In this document: positions 49,376 to 60,142 of the stretch, piece by piece
Numbering within the stretch: the stretch's first letter is position 1
How the letters are laid out: each line of letters starts with the position of its first letter
NCBI GenBank assembly: GCA_902729315.2
Contig: LR746275.1
Span: 2,264,501 to 2,328,500, forward strand
Length of the DNA: 64,000 bases
Origin: Spirodela intermedia
Taxonomy: Eukaryota > Streptophyta > Magnoliopsida > Alismatales > Araceae
Direction: 5' to 3'
The notes under the pieces: generated by a model
What the model saw: the letters and a program-made list of their open reading frames with translations, nothing else
What the model was told of the DNA's origin: nothing
Databases searched by the model: none
Made by a program: the position numbers and the translations under genes

Positions 49376-49463
49376 CGAGATTCGTGGGCCATTAAGGACC
49401 GTCTAAGGCATTTCTAGACATAACCAGCACGATTTCAGGCCCAATAATGATAATATTGGGCCT
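49376..49463. promoter_or_regulatory. Site II-type promoter module, copy 2
   Basis: This is a second copy of the preceding module, 168 bp downstream. Its palindrome AGGCCCAATA-7 nt-TATTGGGCCT at 49437-49463 is perfect over 10-bp arms. The copies share the opening GAGATTCGTGGGCCAT and ACCGT words but diverge in the middle, so the duplication is not recent or only the motifs are conserved. Confidence 0.7.
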
Positions 49464-51116
49464 AAAGCCCATGCACGTAAATGGGCTCCATCCATTTCGT
49501 ATAACCCAGGTCCATGTAAGACGTATAAACATAATTTTGAATTTTATTATACTTATTTGTTATTACTTAATTTATTTTATTATAAATAGTTGTTTCCATC
49601 GCGGGTCGTGCTTTTTATAGATGTGCCCTCTGGGATTGTACGCCGGGGGAGGGGGGCATCTTGAAATCACGTCGGCGAAGAAAAGACAGGTACATCTCAG
49701 CGATCATCGCGTCTATTCTCTAGTGTTTCTTTGAATTTTGTCCGTGTCCGTGTTCGTGCCCAATAATAGTTTTTTCATCATCCTCTGTAATGCCAGGAAT
49801 GCGGGGTTTTTTCACCCTTTTCTCGTTTGCCCGGTGAATGGATGAGGGATCTTATTCGCGAGATCTGAGAATTGCGTTTTTTTATTTTCTTATTAATTTT
49901 ATGATCGAACTAACTTTCTGGACTCTGCCGGTCCTTCCGTCGAAATTATCATTCTTTTGGTCTTGTTCGGTTCGGTCGAGTCGTTAATCACAAATCCCTT
50001 TTGTTTGATCCGTCTAATCATTGTATTTCCGTTGACATATCATAGATAGGGGAAACATAGTAGTGGGAAGTTCATGGCAGCGCGAGAGATCCGATCTTAA
50101 AGTTGGAGGAAAGTAATGAAAGATCTGAGCGCCGTACATAATGCAGTTTATCCTCTTTGGAAAAAAGTTCAGAAAAAGAGCCAATGAAGCATTCAATTTT
50201 CGACACTGGTGTGCATGTTTCCTCTAAGTCCAATGCATGTCACGTTATATGTAAATAATTATTCAGGTTCTGTCTATGAGAAAAATTTATCCATTATTGT
50301 AATAATCCCAGGGGACCAATTATTGCCACACGATATTCAAGGTGTACACCCGCGCACCCTTTGCAGTAGACATTGATCTTCACATTAATTAAGATCAAAT
50401 AAATGTTTCATGATCTTGGGTACAATTTGATTTGCTTGTCGTCTACTGTGTGGGATAGTGCTGAAAATTTGGATGATGATTTCGGTGCAGGCTTGGTAAT
50501 ATATCGTTATTTGCAATGATATCCCCCAGCGCCTGATTTAGCCCTCTGAGTACCGATACATCCTGACAAATGTAGACTAGATAGTTTCCTTTGCTATCAC
50601 TACTGGAGATTCAAGCACTGAACATGTTTCTTACAACATCTTTTCTGACATCATCATTAAGTAGGGGGAGCTCCTAGCCAGGAAAACTCGTAGTACGTGA
50701 AGTCTTGTCAAAAATATCATCATATTATTTTTATTTTACAATTACGTTCTTTGTTTATAGATTTAATTTGATGCGATCTAAACTCGGCCCTCGATGGTTT
50801 TACAAGACTCTGGATGCAGCGAGTGAGAGATTACTACATGGACATTTCTAGTTTTACGGGATAGATGCTCTTCAATGTGTGAATGGCAGATCCCTTTGAG
50901 GTCATGCATTCCTGGATTTCGTTCATGAATTTTAGCGTGCCATAAATCTATGCATGCTTAGAAGTGCCAAACTTAGAATATAATCTTTTAGACTCGCAAA
51001 TTTTTACTTCCACTAATTTCTTTTATTCAGTCTCTATAATGTTATCCATTTCTAGTCCATATAATCGGCTGAATTTCTGTGCGATACCTGCTAGGTCTTA
51101 TGGTGGTGTTCTGACA

Positions 51117-51758
51117 ATGGCAACTGTCCCCTGTGCATCTGGGAATAGCTGTCAAGTTGATGGTTATCATCCACCTCTGATAAGTGGTCTTCCAGACGAC
51201 ATTGCTCTGCTTTGCTTGGCTCGGATTCCTAGAAGATACCACAATATCCTTAGATGTGTTTCAAAGAGATGGAAATCATTACTTGCAAATGAAGAATTTC
51301 AAAGTTGCCGCCAAAAACATTATCTGCAGGAAAGTTGGGTTTATGCAATATGTAGAGACAACAATGGAAGAACCAGTTATTATGTTTTTGATCCAAATTC
51401 AACCAGACGATGTTGGACATGTCTCCAAGGTGTGCCACCTCAATGCTTGAAAAGAGAGGGCATGTCTTTTGAAACCACAGGCACCAAATTGTTCGTTTTG
51501 GGTGGCTGCAGTTGGCATGAAGATGCTACAGATGATGTATATTTTTATGATGCTTCTACAAATGCTTGGGGAAAGGCTACCTCAATGCCTACTGCCAGGT
51601 ACGTTTATTTAATTTATTCCTTATTGAGTAATTTAAATACTAATGTATTTTTACAGTCCTGTAAGATTTTATTGAAAATTTTTATGGTGTAACCTTGCTT
51701 TGTTTAAGTCAACTATGTTAAAAAAAGGTACTGCAATAAATGGTTGAGATGGGCAGAG

Positions 51759-51806
<48 letters not shown>

Positions 51807-53775
51807 GAGCTATGCTAAAAACTTGGATGATTTTTTAAATTGTTAGACATATCGTGCTGCGTTATGACCATCCTGACCTGTCTTTCTCAGGATGGATGAA
51901 TGATCTCTTCTCTTAATGGGTAGTGTTTAGAAGAACTCAACTGCAAGACACAACCCCGTCGTTAGTGCGACTTATCTAGTAGGGATGTGGTCCATTTGGA
52001 GGAAGAGAACTGGTAGACATGTAAGGGATGCTAAAAGGTGCTAGTCTGGTTAACCAAAATAGAAAAGTTTGAGACCTTGTTCTTGAGAGCTTGATAAAAG
52101 AAGGGTTTTAGGAAAAGCTTCATACAAAAGGGGCTTCAGCGAGAGCTAGTTCCTGGATGTGTTCCTACTGCGACCTGGAGTTGTAATTTCCAAGTCCCTT
52201 ATTTGACCTGCTGGGGTTCCTTTTGTTTTCTTTAATTCGTTTTTTCCCTTTTACGTCCTGTTGGAAGTTAAAATATCCACCTCTGAGAGAAAAATGATGA
52301 AGGGAATGTCTCTTAAGGAACTAATCCTTGTAAATAATGGAATTGTAAAAGTCATAGATCTGAGAGAACTTTTAATCGCCAATGTCTCAACAGATCTTTT
52401 CTTGTCGTAATTTTTTAACTATTTGGTAAGGAAAGTATTTTCCTTGTCACCACGGCTATGCTGCATTACTTTCTATGGTCTTAAATATTAATCTATCAAG
52501 AGTAATTTCTATCTTTTTTTTGTCGTCGTGATTGCTGAGTATTTTCCTCTCAATGATATGAACTTTCTCTCGATCACCTTCTAAATTAAGAAGCAAATGA
52601 CTACCCATGGAATTTATGAAAAAAACATCACACATGTTTTTGCAAAAAAAAAATTGTACTCAAACCGCTCAGATAAATGTTTTTTTACTTCCCAATCTGT
52701 CAAGATAGAATCAAATTCCTATATTCGAAACGCTTTCATGTCGGCCTTCCTCAAATAAACGTTTTTTTGTTTGTAAATTATCAACAATTATAGCAAGAAA
52801 AATTTGCAAGGAGAACTTATACTGGCTTGAAATAAAATTCCGAATCTCAATCTTGCTCCATTTTGGAAGCTACAGTTCGAGATTCTCACGTACGATTTTC
52901 TGGCCACTGCTTTCTGATATCACAGATGATTAATGACATTGCAATCACTCAAATTTATTATGGAAATTCAGTTACACTTTTGCCCTTGTACGATTATTCG
53001 CTCAGATTGCTTTTTATTTATCATCATATTGGGTTTTAATTTACACCTAATACGATAAGGGATGATTTAACTAAAATATCACTATGAATAAAAAATCATA
53101 TTGGGCGGTTCCAGTCTCTTATTGATTCATTATCTTCATAGAAATATTTTTTTTAAAGTATTTGACTCTCTCTCTCTCAGGTGCTACTTTTTATCAGCAG
53201 TCCTGGGCAACAAGCTCTACGTTGCCAATGGGGCAGGAATGAGTTCAACACCGTGGCAAACATGGGAAATGTACGATTCACATTCAGATTTCTGGACCAA
53301 GAGCCAGGATCGTTTGCCCACTGACATCCAGAAGCTCATCCCAATGAATGGAAAGGTCCACACCATCCACGAGCTATCCCTCAATGTGTTCCACAGAGGC
53401 ATGTTGGGCCCACCACTCGGTGATGATGGGGATGGTGTGGCCCCTAATTTCTCATTGTGTTGCCACAGCCCCACTGTCCTTGTTGGCAGGGACCTGTACA
53501 TGCTGGACCAGTCATCGGGTGCAAAGCTGATGTTGTGGCAGCAGGGAACCCAGGAGTGGACCACTGTGGGTAGGCTCTCACCGTGGCTGGTCAAACCGCC
53601 ATGTCAGCTTACAGCCTATGGCAGGACCATTGTTATTGTGGGGAAAGGGCTGAGCACCACTGCCATCGACGTGGACAGGGCGGCAAGGGTACAAGGGATG
53701 ACGGTCAGCTCTTATTCTCTCCCTGAACTGGACCCCAATCTCTCCGTAATCAGTTGTAAGACCATAACTCTCTGA
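51117..53775 (+). CDS. SKIP4: F-box/kelch-repeat protein, SKIP4 type
   Basis: Two exons, 51117-51598 and 53181-53775, join across R|CYF in frame to 358 aa, the length of Arabidopsis SKIP4 as I recall it. The F-box lies at residues about 22-60 (ISGLPDDIALLCLARIPRRY, then RCVSKRWKSLL). Kelch-type beta-propeller repeats follow (GTKLFVLGGCSWHEDATDD, YFYDASTNAWGKATSMPTAR, GNKLYVANG, GRDLYMLDQSSGAKLMLWQQ, VGRLSPWLVKPPCQLTAYGR, IVIVGKGLSTTAIDVD). F-box proteins of this type act as substrate adaptors in SCF ubiquitin ligases; the Arabidopsis name comes from binding the SKP1-like protein ASK1. Substrates are not known to me. I chose the ATG at 51117 (MATVPCASG) because it gives the expected length. 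An in-frame ATG at 51039, just after a likely acceptor at 51030, would add 26 residues. The 1.58-kb intron has a (GA)n run and no recognisable gene. Confidence 0.92.
51761..51804. repeat. (GA)n microsatellite in the SKIP4 intron
   Basis: A GA run of about 44 bp lies about 160 bp after the splice donor at 51599. Confidence 0.95.
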
Positions 53776-54393
53776 CTTCCTAATTTCTATGTTAATTATT
53801 GCCGTGTTGTTCTTCATATTCTTAGCGTAGTTCCTGCAAGTAATTTGGCAGTGGAGGCCATGGCTGCTTCATTACTGCAAATGATGTTATAATTCCGCAA
53901 ATTACCTTAGGCCAAAATTTCCAGAGAGGTCCTAGAATGGGTTGACCACGATCGGTATCAGGCGATCTGAGTCTACTTCCGTATACCTTTGTCCGAGATT
54001 AATTTTATTTATAGATAAATGTAAATATGTGCTTTTAGTTTAGAGCATTATTGGGGTCGAGTCAATGGTATATGCTCAACTTACGAGGAACGCTGGCTGC
54101 CGTCTGACATCTCATGATTGGGCATTCTGTATAGTGATCTATATTGGGCTATCTTATGGTTGACTTTGTACTACGTGAATAGACATTCTCGGATAACTGG
54201 CCATTAACTTGGGATCTCATTTCAAGCAAATATGGTGCGTGTAATTTGATTCATGTCAGACAATTTGGATCAAGATCCGTCATCGCAGAAGGTCAACTTC
54301 CGATATATAACCTCCCCCCCCCCCATCATGCTGATATTATTATTTTTATTTATCGATTGAATCCAAGGCCTCGTCACTGGGAGAAGATTGACA
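53776..54393. other. SKIP4 3' region and spacer
   Basis: The first 200-250 bp should contain the SKIP4 3' UTR. A C-run of about 13 bp lies near 54310-54323. No coding sequence is seen. Confidence 0.45.
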
Positions 54394-54898
54394 ATCTGTT
54401 GAGGCACTAGCCACTACCCCCCACCCACGTGGAAAAGAGATCCCAGAGGAGCAGTCCGAACGGTCTCCTGGGGACTTTTAAGTTGTCAACTGACAGTGGC
54501 CCATAAACGATAAATGGGACCGTCAGCCCATTATCACTGGAGCAGAGTGAAGAGGCACAGAAGCGGTTGGGCCGTTAAGGCATGGGACCCAACGATGGAA
54601 CCAAAGATGGGCCTTGGGAACACCATAGAAAGTCAACTCCCTATAAGAAGACCACCATTACTTCAGAGGAAGGAAAAAGTTTAGAGTCTCCACCGGAGTC
54701 CCAAAGATTAGCCATCTCTAAGCGGATACCATAGGCAATCCCTTTCAATCAACGTTGTTCCTCATATTTTTCTTCTTTTCAATGCCCCTATCCTGTATGA
54801 CGTAGGTTTGACTGCATTGAGATTACATAAAACTCCATTAAACAGCCTTCTTATCTCACTCCTTCTCCTCGTGTCCACTGACCCCCAAGTAACTATCA
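54394..54898 (+). mobile_element. Probable LTR of a gypsy-type element
   Basis: The sequence starting TGTTGAGG (54398) and ending ACTATCA (54898) lies directly before a primer-binding-like site and carries an internal TATA-like CTATAAGAAGACC (about 54641), the usual LTR arrangement. The left edge is a guess from the TG start. No second LTR was matched. Confidence 0.4.
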
Positions 54899-54901
54899 AT
54901 T

Positions 54902-54913
54902 TGGTATCAAAGT
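54902..54913 (+). mobile_element. Degenerate primer-binding site (initiator Met-tRNA type)
   Basis: TGGTATCAAAGT differs at two positions from TGGTATCAGAGC, the common plant LTR-retrotransposon primer-binding site complementary to the 3' end of initiator Met-tRNA. Its position, between the presumed LTR end and the gag remnant, supports the call. Confidence 0.6.
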
Positions 54914-54927
54914 CTAACAATCCTCGA

Positions 54928-55480
54928 TGGTGCCCAAGTTTAGTGATCCCATATGGCACTTCCTGGAGAAAGAATTTGAGGGCTTCAAGCATTAGGTCAT
55001 CTTAGAGTAGGTAAATTTTTAACAAAATATGTGGAGTTGAACAAATAAAACTCTATCAGAAATTCTGAGTGCTTACTCAAGTCATTGAAGGGCTCCATCA
55101 ACAAATGGACCTCCTCATAATGCAAGCAGGCAAGGAAAAAAATGGTCTTGAGCCATTTGTTGAGTGGGTCCCTGGGGAGACCAGTCCAAGATGAGTCAAC
55201 CAACCCAAGGCAACAAAAGGGACCACGAGGACCTCCTTAGGCCTCTTATCCCTAATAGTCAAGCCCCCCCCCCCCCCCCCGATCAGGACACTTTGCTTTG
55301 GAGTCAACTACTAGAGACAATCCCCTAAATAGTAGACTTAGAGAGTTGGGTATTTTTAGCAGAACTGTATTTATCTACCTATCAACTATTAGCACTAGAG
55401 AAGATGTACATTGCCAGCCTTAGTTTAGATGGTCATACACTCTTCTAGTTCCAATGGGCAGATGATAGGTGACCATTTTG
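54928..55480 (+). mobile_element. Gypsy gag remnant downstream of the primer-binding site
   Basis: Plus-strand frames read MVPKFSDPIWHFLEKEFEGF just after the primer-binding site. Further on they read ELYLSTYQLLALEKMYIASL and SLDGHTLL (about 55360-55440), a match to the retrotrans_gag pattern 'yf.vyqL.eeekm.iAslsLdG.AL.w'. Stops and shifts are frequent, and a C-run (55266-55280) interrupts the middle. Confidence 0.65.
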
Positions 55481-57263
55481 ACACTAGGTATACTAATAGA
55501 ATTTTGATATAGTTCAAGCCACTAGCCTTCATCTCTTTCATCACCATCATCACAAATGAAGAAACCTTTAGCCTTCATCTCTTTTATCACCATCATCCCC
55601 TCACTAAGTGATGATGTCACCTATCTTGTTAGGGGACATTAGACATTGATTAATAAATTTTCTAGCACTCTCTATGACACTACACATTGGGAAGGTGAAA
55701 TGAGAGGGAAAGTGATTGTTGAGGGAAGAATGGAAGAAGGGAATAGAAAAAAACATCAGGAAAAACCGTTCTGAATATGAGGGTGTAAAATAGTCCCCCA
55801 CAACTCTCTTGAGTTTGAACTCAAAATCTGATCTACAATCTTCAGCCATTTTCTTACCCTATTAGGTTGTGTTCCTAATTTCCCAACTTGGTTGCTCAGC
55901 TCATGGGATGGGACCCTCAAGCACTACATCCCCATGGTGAAACTTGGGAAAGAGATGTTGGACCATCAACACTTGCTCTCATGTGACTATGATTTAGTTG
56001 AGTTTATAGTTGAGGAAATTATTTATTACATGATAATGGTGGCCTAATCCCAAAGTCTACTTCAATTATGCGACACGAAAAATAAGATGTACTTATGTCA
56101 TCAATGGTAAATGAGGTGATAACCAATTGATTCAATCTTTTTTAATACTTCATAAAGGCTGAAGAAATGTTGACAAATTTATTATTATAGTGTCAAGCTA
56201 GGAAACATATGTAGTAGGGATAGATCTTCACTTATATTGACTCCCCAATTGAGAATTCAACATCATGGTGGGTCAGTCTATAGTTTCACTCTGTATTGGG
56301 TTCATGTCATGTGTTTTATTTCATTTTCAATAGTGTCTAATATCGTATTTGTTTTTTTTAGTTTGGTTTTTACCTCAATCATCCATGTTGATTGTAATTT
56401 GAAGTGCATGATAGGTGAAGGATCTTGAGTCCAATGTGACTGTTGAAAATTAGTGTTTTACTACAACTTTACTTATGGTGCTGATTTGTTTCATTGACTT
56501 AGTATTTTGTAAGAGAAATGTCACAAATATATTTCTAAACAATGATAATGTATTCTAATTGGCCTTTTGTCTATGCCTAGAATGGTGTACTTATCTTCAA
56601 TTTGATGTATTGTAGGTAGTTGACATCATTCCAAAATATATTTAAAAACTAGTATCACAATAAAAAATAATTTATTTAAAAATGTTATACAACTAGATGA
56701 CTTTCTTCACAAATATATTTATCATTTCTTGGTTTGAAAAAGTGATATACTAATATAAATTAAGCATACTTAGATAAGAGATCAACCATAATCAAAATGA
56801 TATTTTATCATATAAGTTGAGCAAATCCTTCACTAAATTCATGGACAAATCATCATATACTCGATCAAGGATTGATAAGAATTGTAGTAGACCAGCCAAT
56901 GAGAAAGAATTATCTTATGATGGTGACATATGAAATATTATATCACTTTTCATATAGATCATTCTTTTCATGTTACATTAGTAGAAGTAATGAGAAAGTC
57001 ATTATATATGTACAATAAATCATAATAATTGTCTATTTACTATAATACTCACAATAATTAGAGAATAAGGAGTTGGGGGATAAGATGATGTGTACCTTAG
57101 ATAATGGAGGTAAGACACAAAGTTCCATAGAAATTGGACTGTAAACAATCATTAAAATTTGCTCAAAACTTTTCAAAATATAGAATAGAGAACAAGGACA
57201 CAATATAGAGTAGCGAGAGAGAGAGAAGAGGGGGTGACAAGAAATGAAAAAACTCAAAGGAGA
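55481..57263. other. AT-rich, decayed repeat sequence
   Basis: No gene was recognised. A short duplication of AGCCTTCATCTCTT-type sequence occurs at about 55527-55555 and 55570-55598. The rest probably belongs to the same degraded retrotransposon block, but no domain could be named. Confidence 0.4.
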
Positions 57264-57520
57264 CTCTTTTCAATTAGGGCAAGGGTGGCTGATTTGAGAC
57301 ACGTCTCCAGGACTCTATAGAGGCTCTAGAATAATTTTTGCTCTCCTCGCTCTTATTCATAGTTAGGCTTCTCATATTGAGCTGCTCTTGCCCTTAGTTT
57401 GACAAGTTAACATGATTGTGGAATCTTCTTTGACCACTCTTGATCCAAGAATAATGGCCCAATAGTTTTGATTCAGAAATGTTGAGCTGAGGGGACTCTC
57501 ACGTGGCTCTAACAACTAGT
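57264..57520. repeat. Degenerate direct repeat, copy 1
   Basis: This stretch matches 58985-59235 in the same orientation with frequent substitutions. Shared words include GACTCT-TAGAGG-TCTAGAATAA, CTCTTGCCCTT-GTTTGAC and GTTTTGATTCAGA. It may be one of a pair of old LTRs, the internal part being 57520-58985. Confidence 0.7.
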
Positions 57521-57559
57521 AAGTCATGCCACTTCATAAAAACTTATGGGTCAAATGTG

Positions 57560-57925
57560 CTACAATAGATGGCCTGAACCTTGGTGGACTTGACAATCTC
57601 TGTGAGGTCCTTGTTCAATTGGAGAGGGCTGATGGAGCCTAGGGTGGGAGAGTCTTTCACCCTTTTGGGCTAGGACATATGAAAGATTGGGTGGAGGCTG
57701 ACCATTAAGGGTAAATCTAACTTGTAAGCCATCAATCCACTTCGCACCAAAATCTTGTAAGGCCTGAAGAAATGGGGAGCATGCTTTTGAAGGACTATCG
57801 TGTTCAAAATTGTTAATGGTAAGGTTGCAGCTAGAGGAAAGTATAATCACTAGACTGAAATTTAACTTAAAAGGTAATTTGACGCTCAAATTCTTGTTGT
57901 GGTGGTAGTCTTTGAATATTAACAA
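57560..57925 (-). mobile_element. Gypsy polyprotein fragment (likely protease/RT linker)
   Basis: A 121-codon minus-strand frame contains CNLTINNFEHD, then FLQALQDFGAKWIDGLQVRF and TLNGQ. This resembles the segment after the aspartic protease in plant gypsy Pol (…VVLGVDWLxxLgxfgxdWxxlxmxF…). The catalytic Asp motif is not seen. It lies between the two direct repeats and has the same strand as the RT fragment at 59560. Confidence 0.5.
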
Positions 57926-58979
57926 ACAACATTAGAATTGAATGATTCTTTTTCTACTCGATGGGAGATGAATCGCTTGAGGTGGTCAACTTTGTAAGTT
58001 GATATAGTTCAAGAAGGATGTCACCTTTTTTGATACATGTAGACAGAATTTTGGGCATAGGTTATCATTATCTCTAACAATTTGACATAAAGAATCACTA
58101 ACCTTGCTCTAATTATGAAGAATAGAGTCTATTGCTCAAAGTCAAACTTAATTCTTTTCCTAGTCTTCATCTATTGGATCTCGAGACAACGTCTATGGTG
58201 ACTAAGTGGCAAGACTAGTAGGTCTTCAAATATAGTTAACATCTACAAACTAATGGAAACTCTTTGACATATCCTATAGCTTATAAAGTTATGTGTCACC
58301 CCACTATTGACTAAGATGGTGATTAGCTTCAATTGACTTTCAACTCTTCCTTTTAGTGCCAAGTGATTGAATTGTAACTTCAATGTTACTCAAGTCTTCT
58401 AAATTGTCAATTCATTGTCTTTTGTCTCTAAATCTTCTAGAAGGAAATTTGATCATTTGAGGAGAAGAGGATCAATAATTCTTTATTACACTTGTGTCCT
58501 AACAATTTTTTTTCATTATAGTAGAAGTAGAGGCTATGTGCTCGTTGCAATTGGATCTCAGCTGCAGTGAGGTTGATCTATCTATATTTGTCAAGGGCCC
58601 TATGTTATATTTCATAAGTAAAGATCAAAGCAATTGCTTGCAATCCATCGTCATCTCCTCATAAAGGGATCCCTAGCTCTTGAGCTCTCAATTACCTCAC
58701 TTCTTGATTTTTTAGACTTGAATCTCTCGACCATATGGTGTGTTTGTGAGATGTTGTCCTCATTTCTATCAAGGTGTTAATCTTCAACTCCACTCATTGT
58801 GTGGCCCTCATGGTCACCTCTAAACCTTGGGGGTTCAAGACGTTAACTTTGCTTGGATATCGTTCTGTAGACCCTTGAGGTAAGTGATCTTCAAGATCAA
58901 TTCAATGATATTTCATATTAATCTTAAATATCACTTAAGTTCTTCTCTTATATCTTGCCACTATTCTATGTTATGTGAG
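57926..58979. other. Decayed internal retrotransposon sequence
   Basis: This lies between the two degenerate direct repeats. Several short minus-strand frames exist, but no domain could be named with confidence. Confidence 0.35.
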
Positions 58980-59300
58980 CTCCATGAATTGGTAATAGAG
59001 AGTAATTGTAGGTTTAGGTTGTCTCCAAGACTCTGTAGAGGTTCTAGAATAAGTTTTCCTCTCCTCACTTCTTCATAGCCAATATTTTATATTGAGTGGT
59101 TCTTGCCCTTGGTTTGACTAGTCAATATGACTATATAATCTTCTCTGATTACTCTTGATTTAAACATAATGGTCTAGCTGTTTTGATTCAGAGATACTGA
59201 ACCAATTGTTCTCATTGTTGTCGGTGATTCTTTTATGACTGATCTCGATCCAATGATAACAACTCAACTATTCTATTTTAGAGATCTTGAATTAGTTGGC
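58980..59300. repeat. Degenerate direct repeat, copy 2, with a tandem sub-repeat
   Basis: This is the partner of 57264-57520. Its right end (about 59225-59300) repeats once more the sub-unit that includes CTTGATT...GTTTTGATTCAGAGATACTGAA (59155-59205) in diverged form. That sub-unit is therefore present three times in the region. Confidence 0.65.
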
Positions 59301-59559
59301 TCGTCCTTTATTTCTAGGATGTCATCAATGAGTTGTTGCCCCTCTTACTCATTTGCCCATGTGGTAGGAGGGTTGTCACTAGGACCTCAAAATAAGATTA
59401 TCTATTATTTATGACACTAAAGATTATTTTTCATAGAGCAATGTGGAGGGGCTTCTATATCTCACTCTAAGGAATAAGTGAGCTTGGCTAACTTAGCATC
59501 CATTTACCTCTTATCTCACCCATTGCATATCTAAAAGGTGACAAATGAGTTGTTGTCAC

Positions 59560-59945
59560 TACTTGTATTTCCTCGACTTTAGTAGTATTGAGTTTCATGA
59601 GTTTATTCTAATAGAAACTTAAGACTTAGTGGTCTGTGAATATGACAAACACTTGATGGTGTCTTTACTTTTGCATATTTAACACAATGGTCATTATTTA
59701 TTTCTCATAGATAAGTTCAATTTGATTACAAGATGATAAACTTGAATAAATATATCACAAATTATTTCTCTTACATTAAAACAACAGCAACCCCTAATTA
59801 GAGGCATCACCTCCAATGTAAAGGCATCCAAAAAATTAAGAAAATTGAGGACCAATGTAGAATTAATTGCCTCAAGTTTTGGAAGGAGTGTTCTACTATC
59901 TTCAACCACAAGAACTCATCCTTCTTTCATAACTACATCGAAGGC
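59560..59945 (-). mobile_element. Gypsy RT/RNase H remnant (minus strand)
   Basis: The minus strand reads PKLEAINSTLVLNFLNFLDA, then FTLEVMPLIRG (59790-59890). This is the RT/RNase H junction of gypsy Pol (FxxLKxalxxxPVLxlPdFxxxFxlexDASgxG), with the DASG motif degraded. Further on there is FVIYLFKF and HRPLSLKFLLE (about 59610-59640), which matches the RNase H 'TDHxSLKfLLeQ' block. Frames are broken in several places. It may be part of the same element as 57560-57925. Confidence 0.7.
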
Positions 59946-60105
59946 CATGCAAACTCTTTTCTTGATGTGAGTAGCAAATATGAGTCTATTTATTAGGATC
60001 ATACTATGGGTGTCTATTGATAGCATGGTCCACCTCTATAACTAGGGTGATCTATGGAGCCCACTTATTTCATGTGCGTATGTGTGAAAGAGAGAGAGAG
60101 TGAGA

Positions 60106-60142
<37 letters not shown>

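Larger units (their letters stand above)
49106..51116. promoter_or_regulatory. Divergent promoter region of CPSF100 and SKIP4, with likely SKIP4 leader intron
   Basis: CPSF100 starts leftward at 49105 and SKIP4 coding starts rightward at 51117. The first 400 bp carry a G-run (49191-49206), two copies of a GGCCCA/TGGGCC module (see separate entries) and further GGGCTAGCCC words. A TATA-like TTTTTATAG lies near 49610. A donor-like CAG|GTACAT at 49689/49690 and an acceptor TTTTATTCAG ending at 51030 suggest a 1.34-kb intron in the SKIP4 5' UTR. No coding sequence was found in 49700-51030. Confidence 0.55.
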
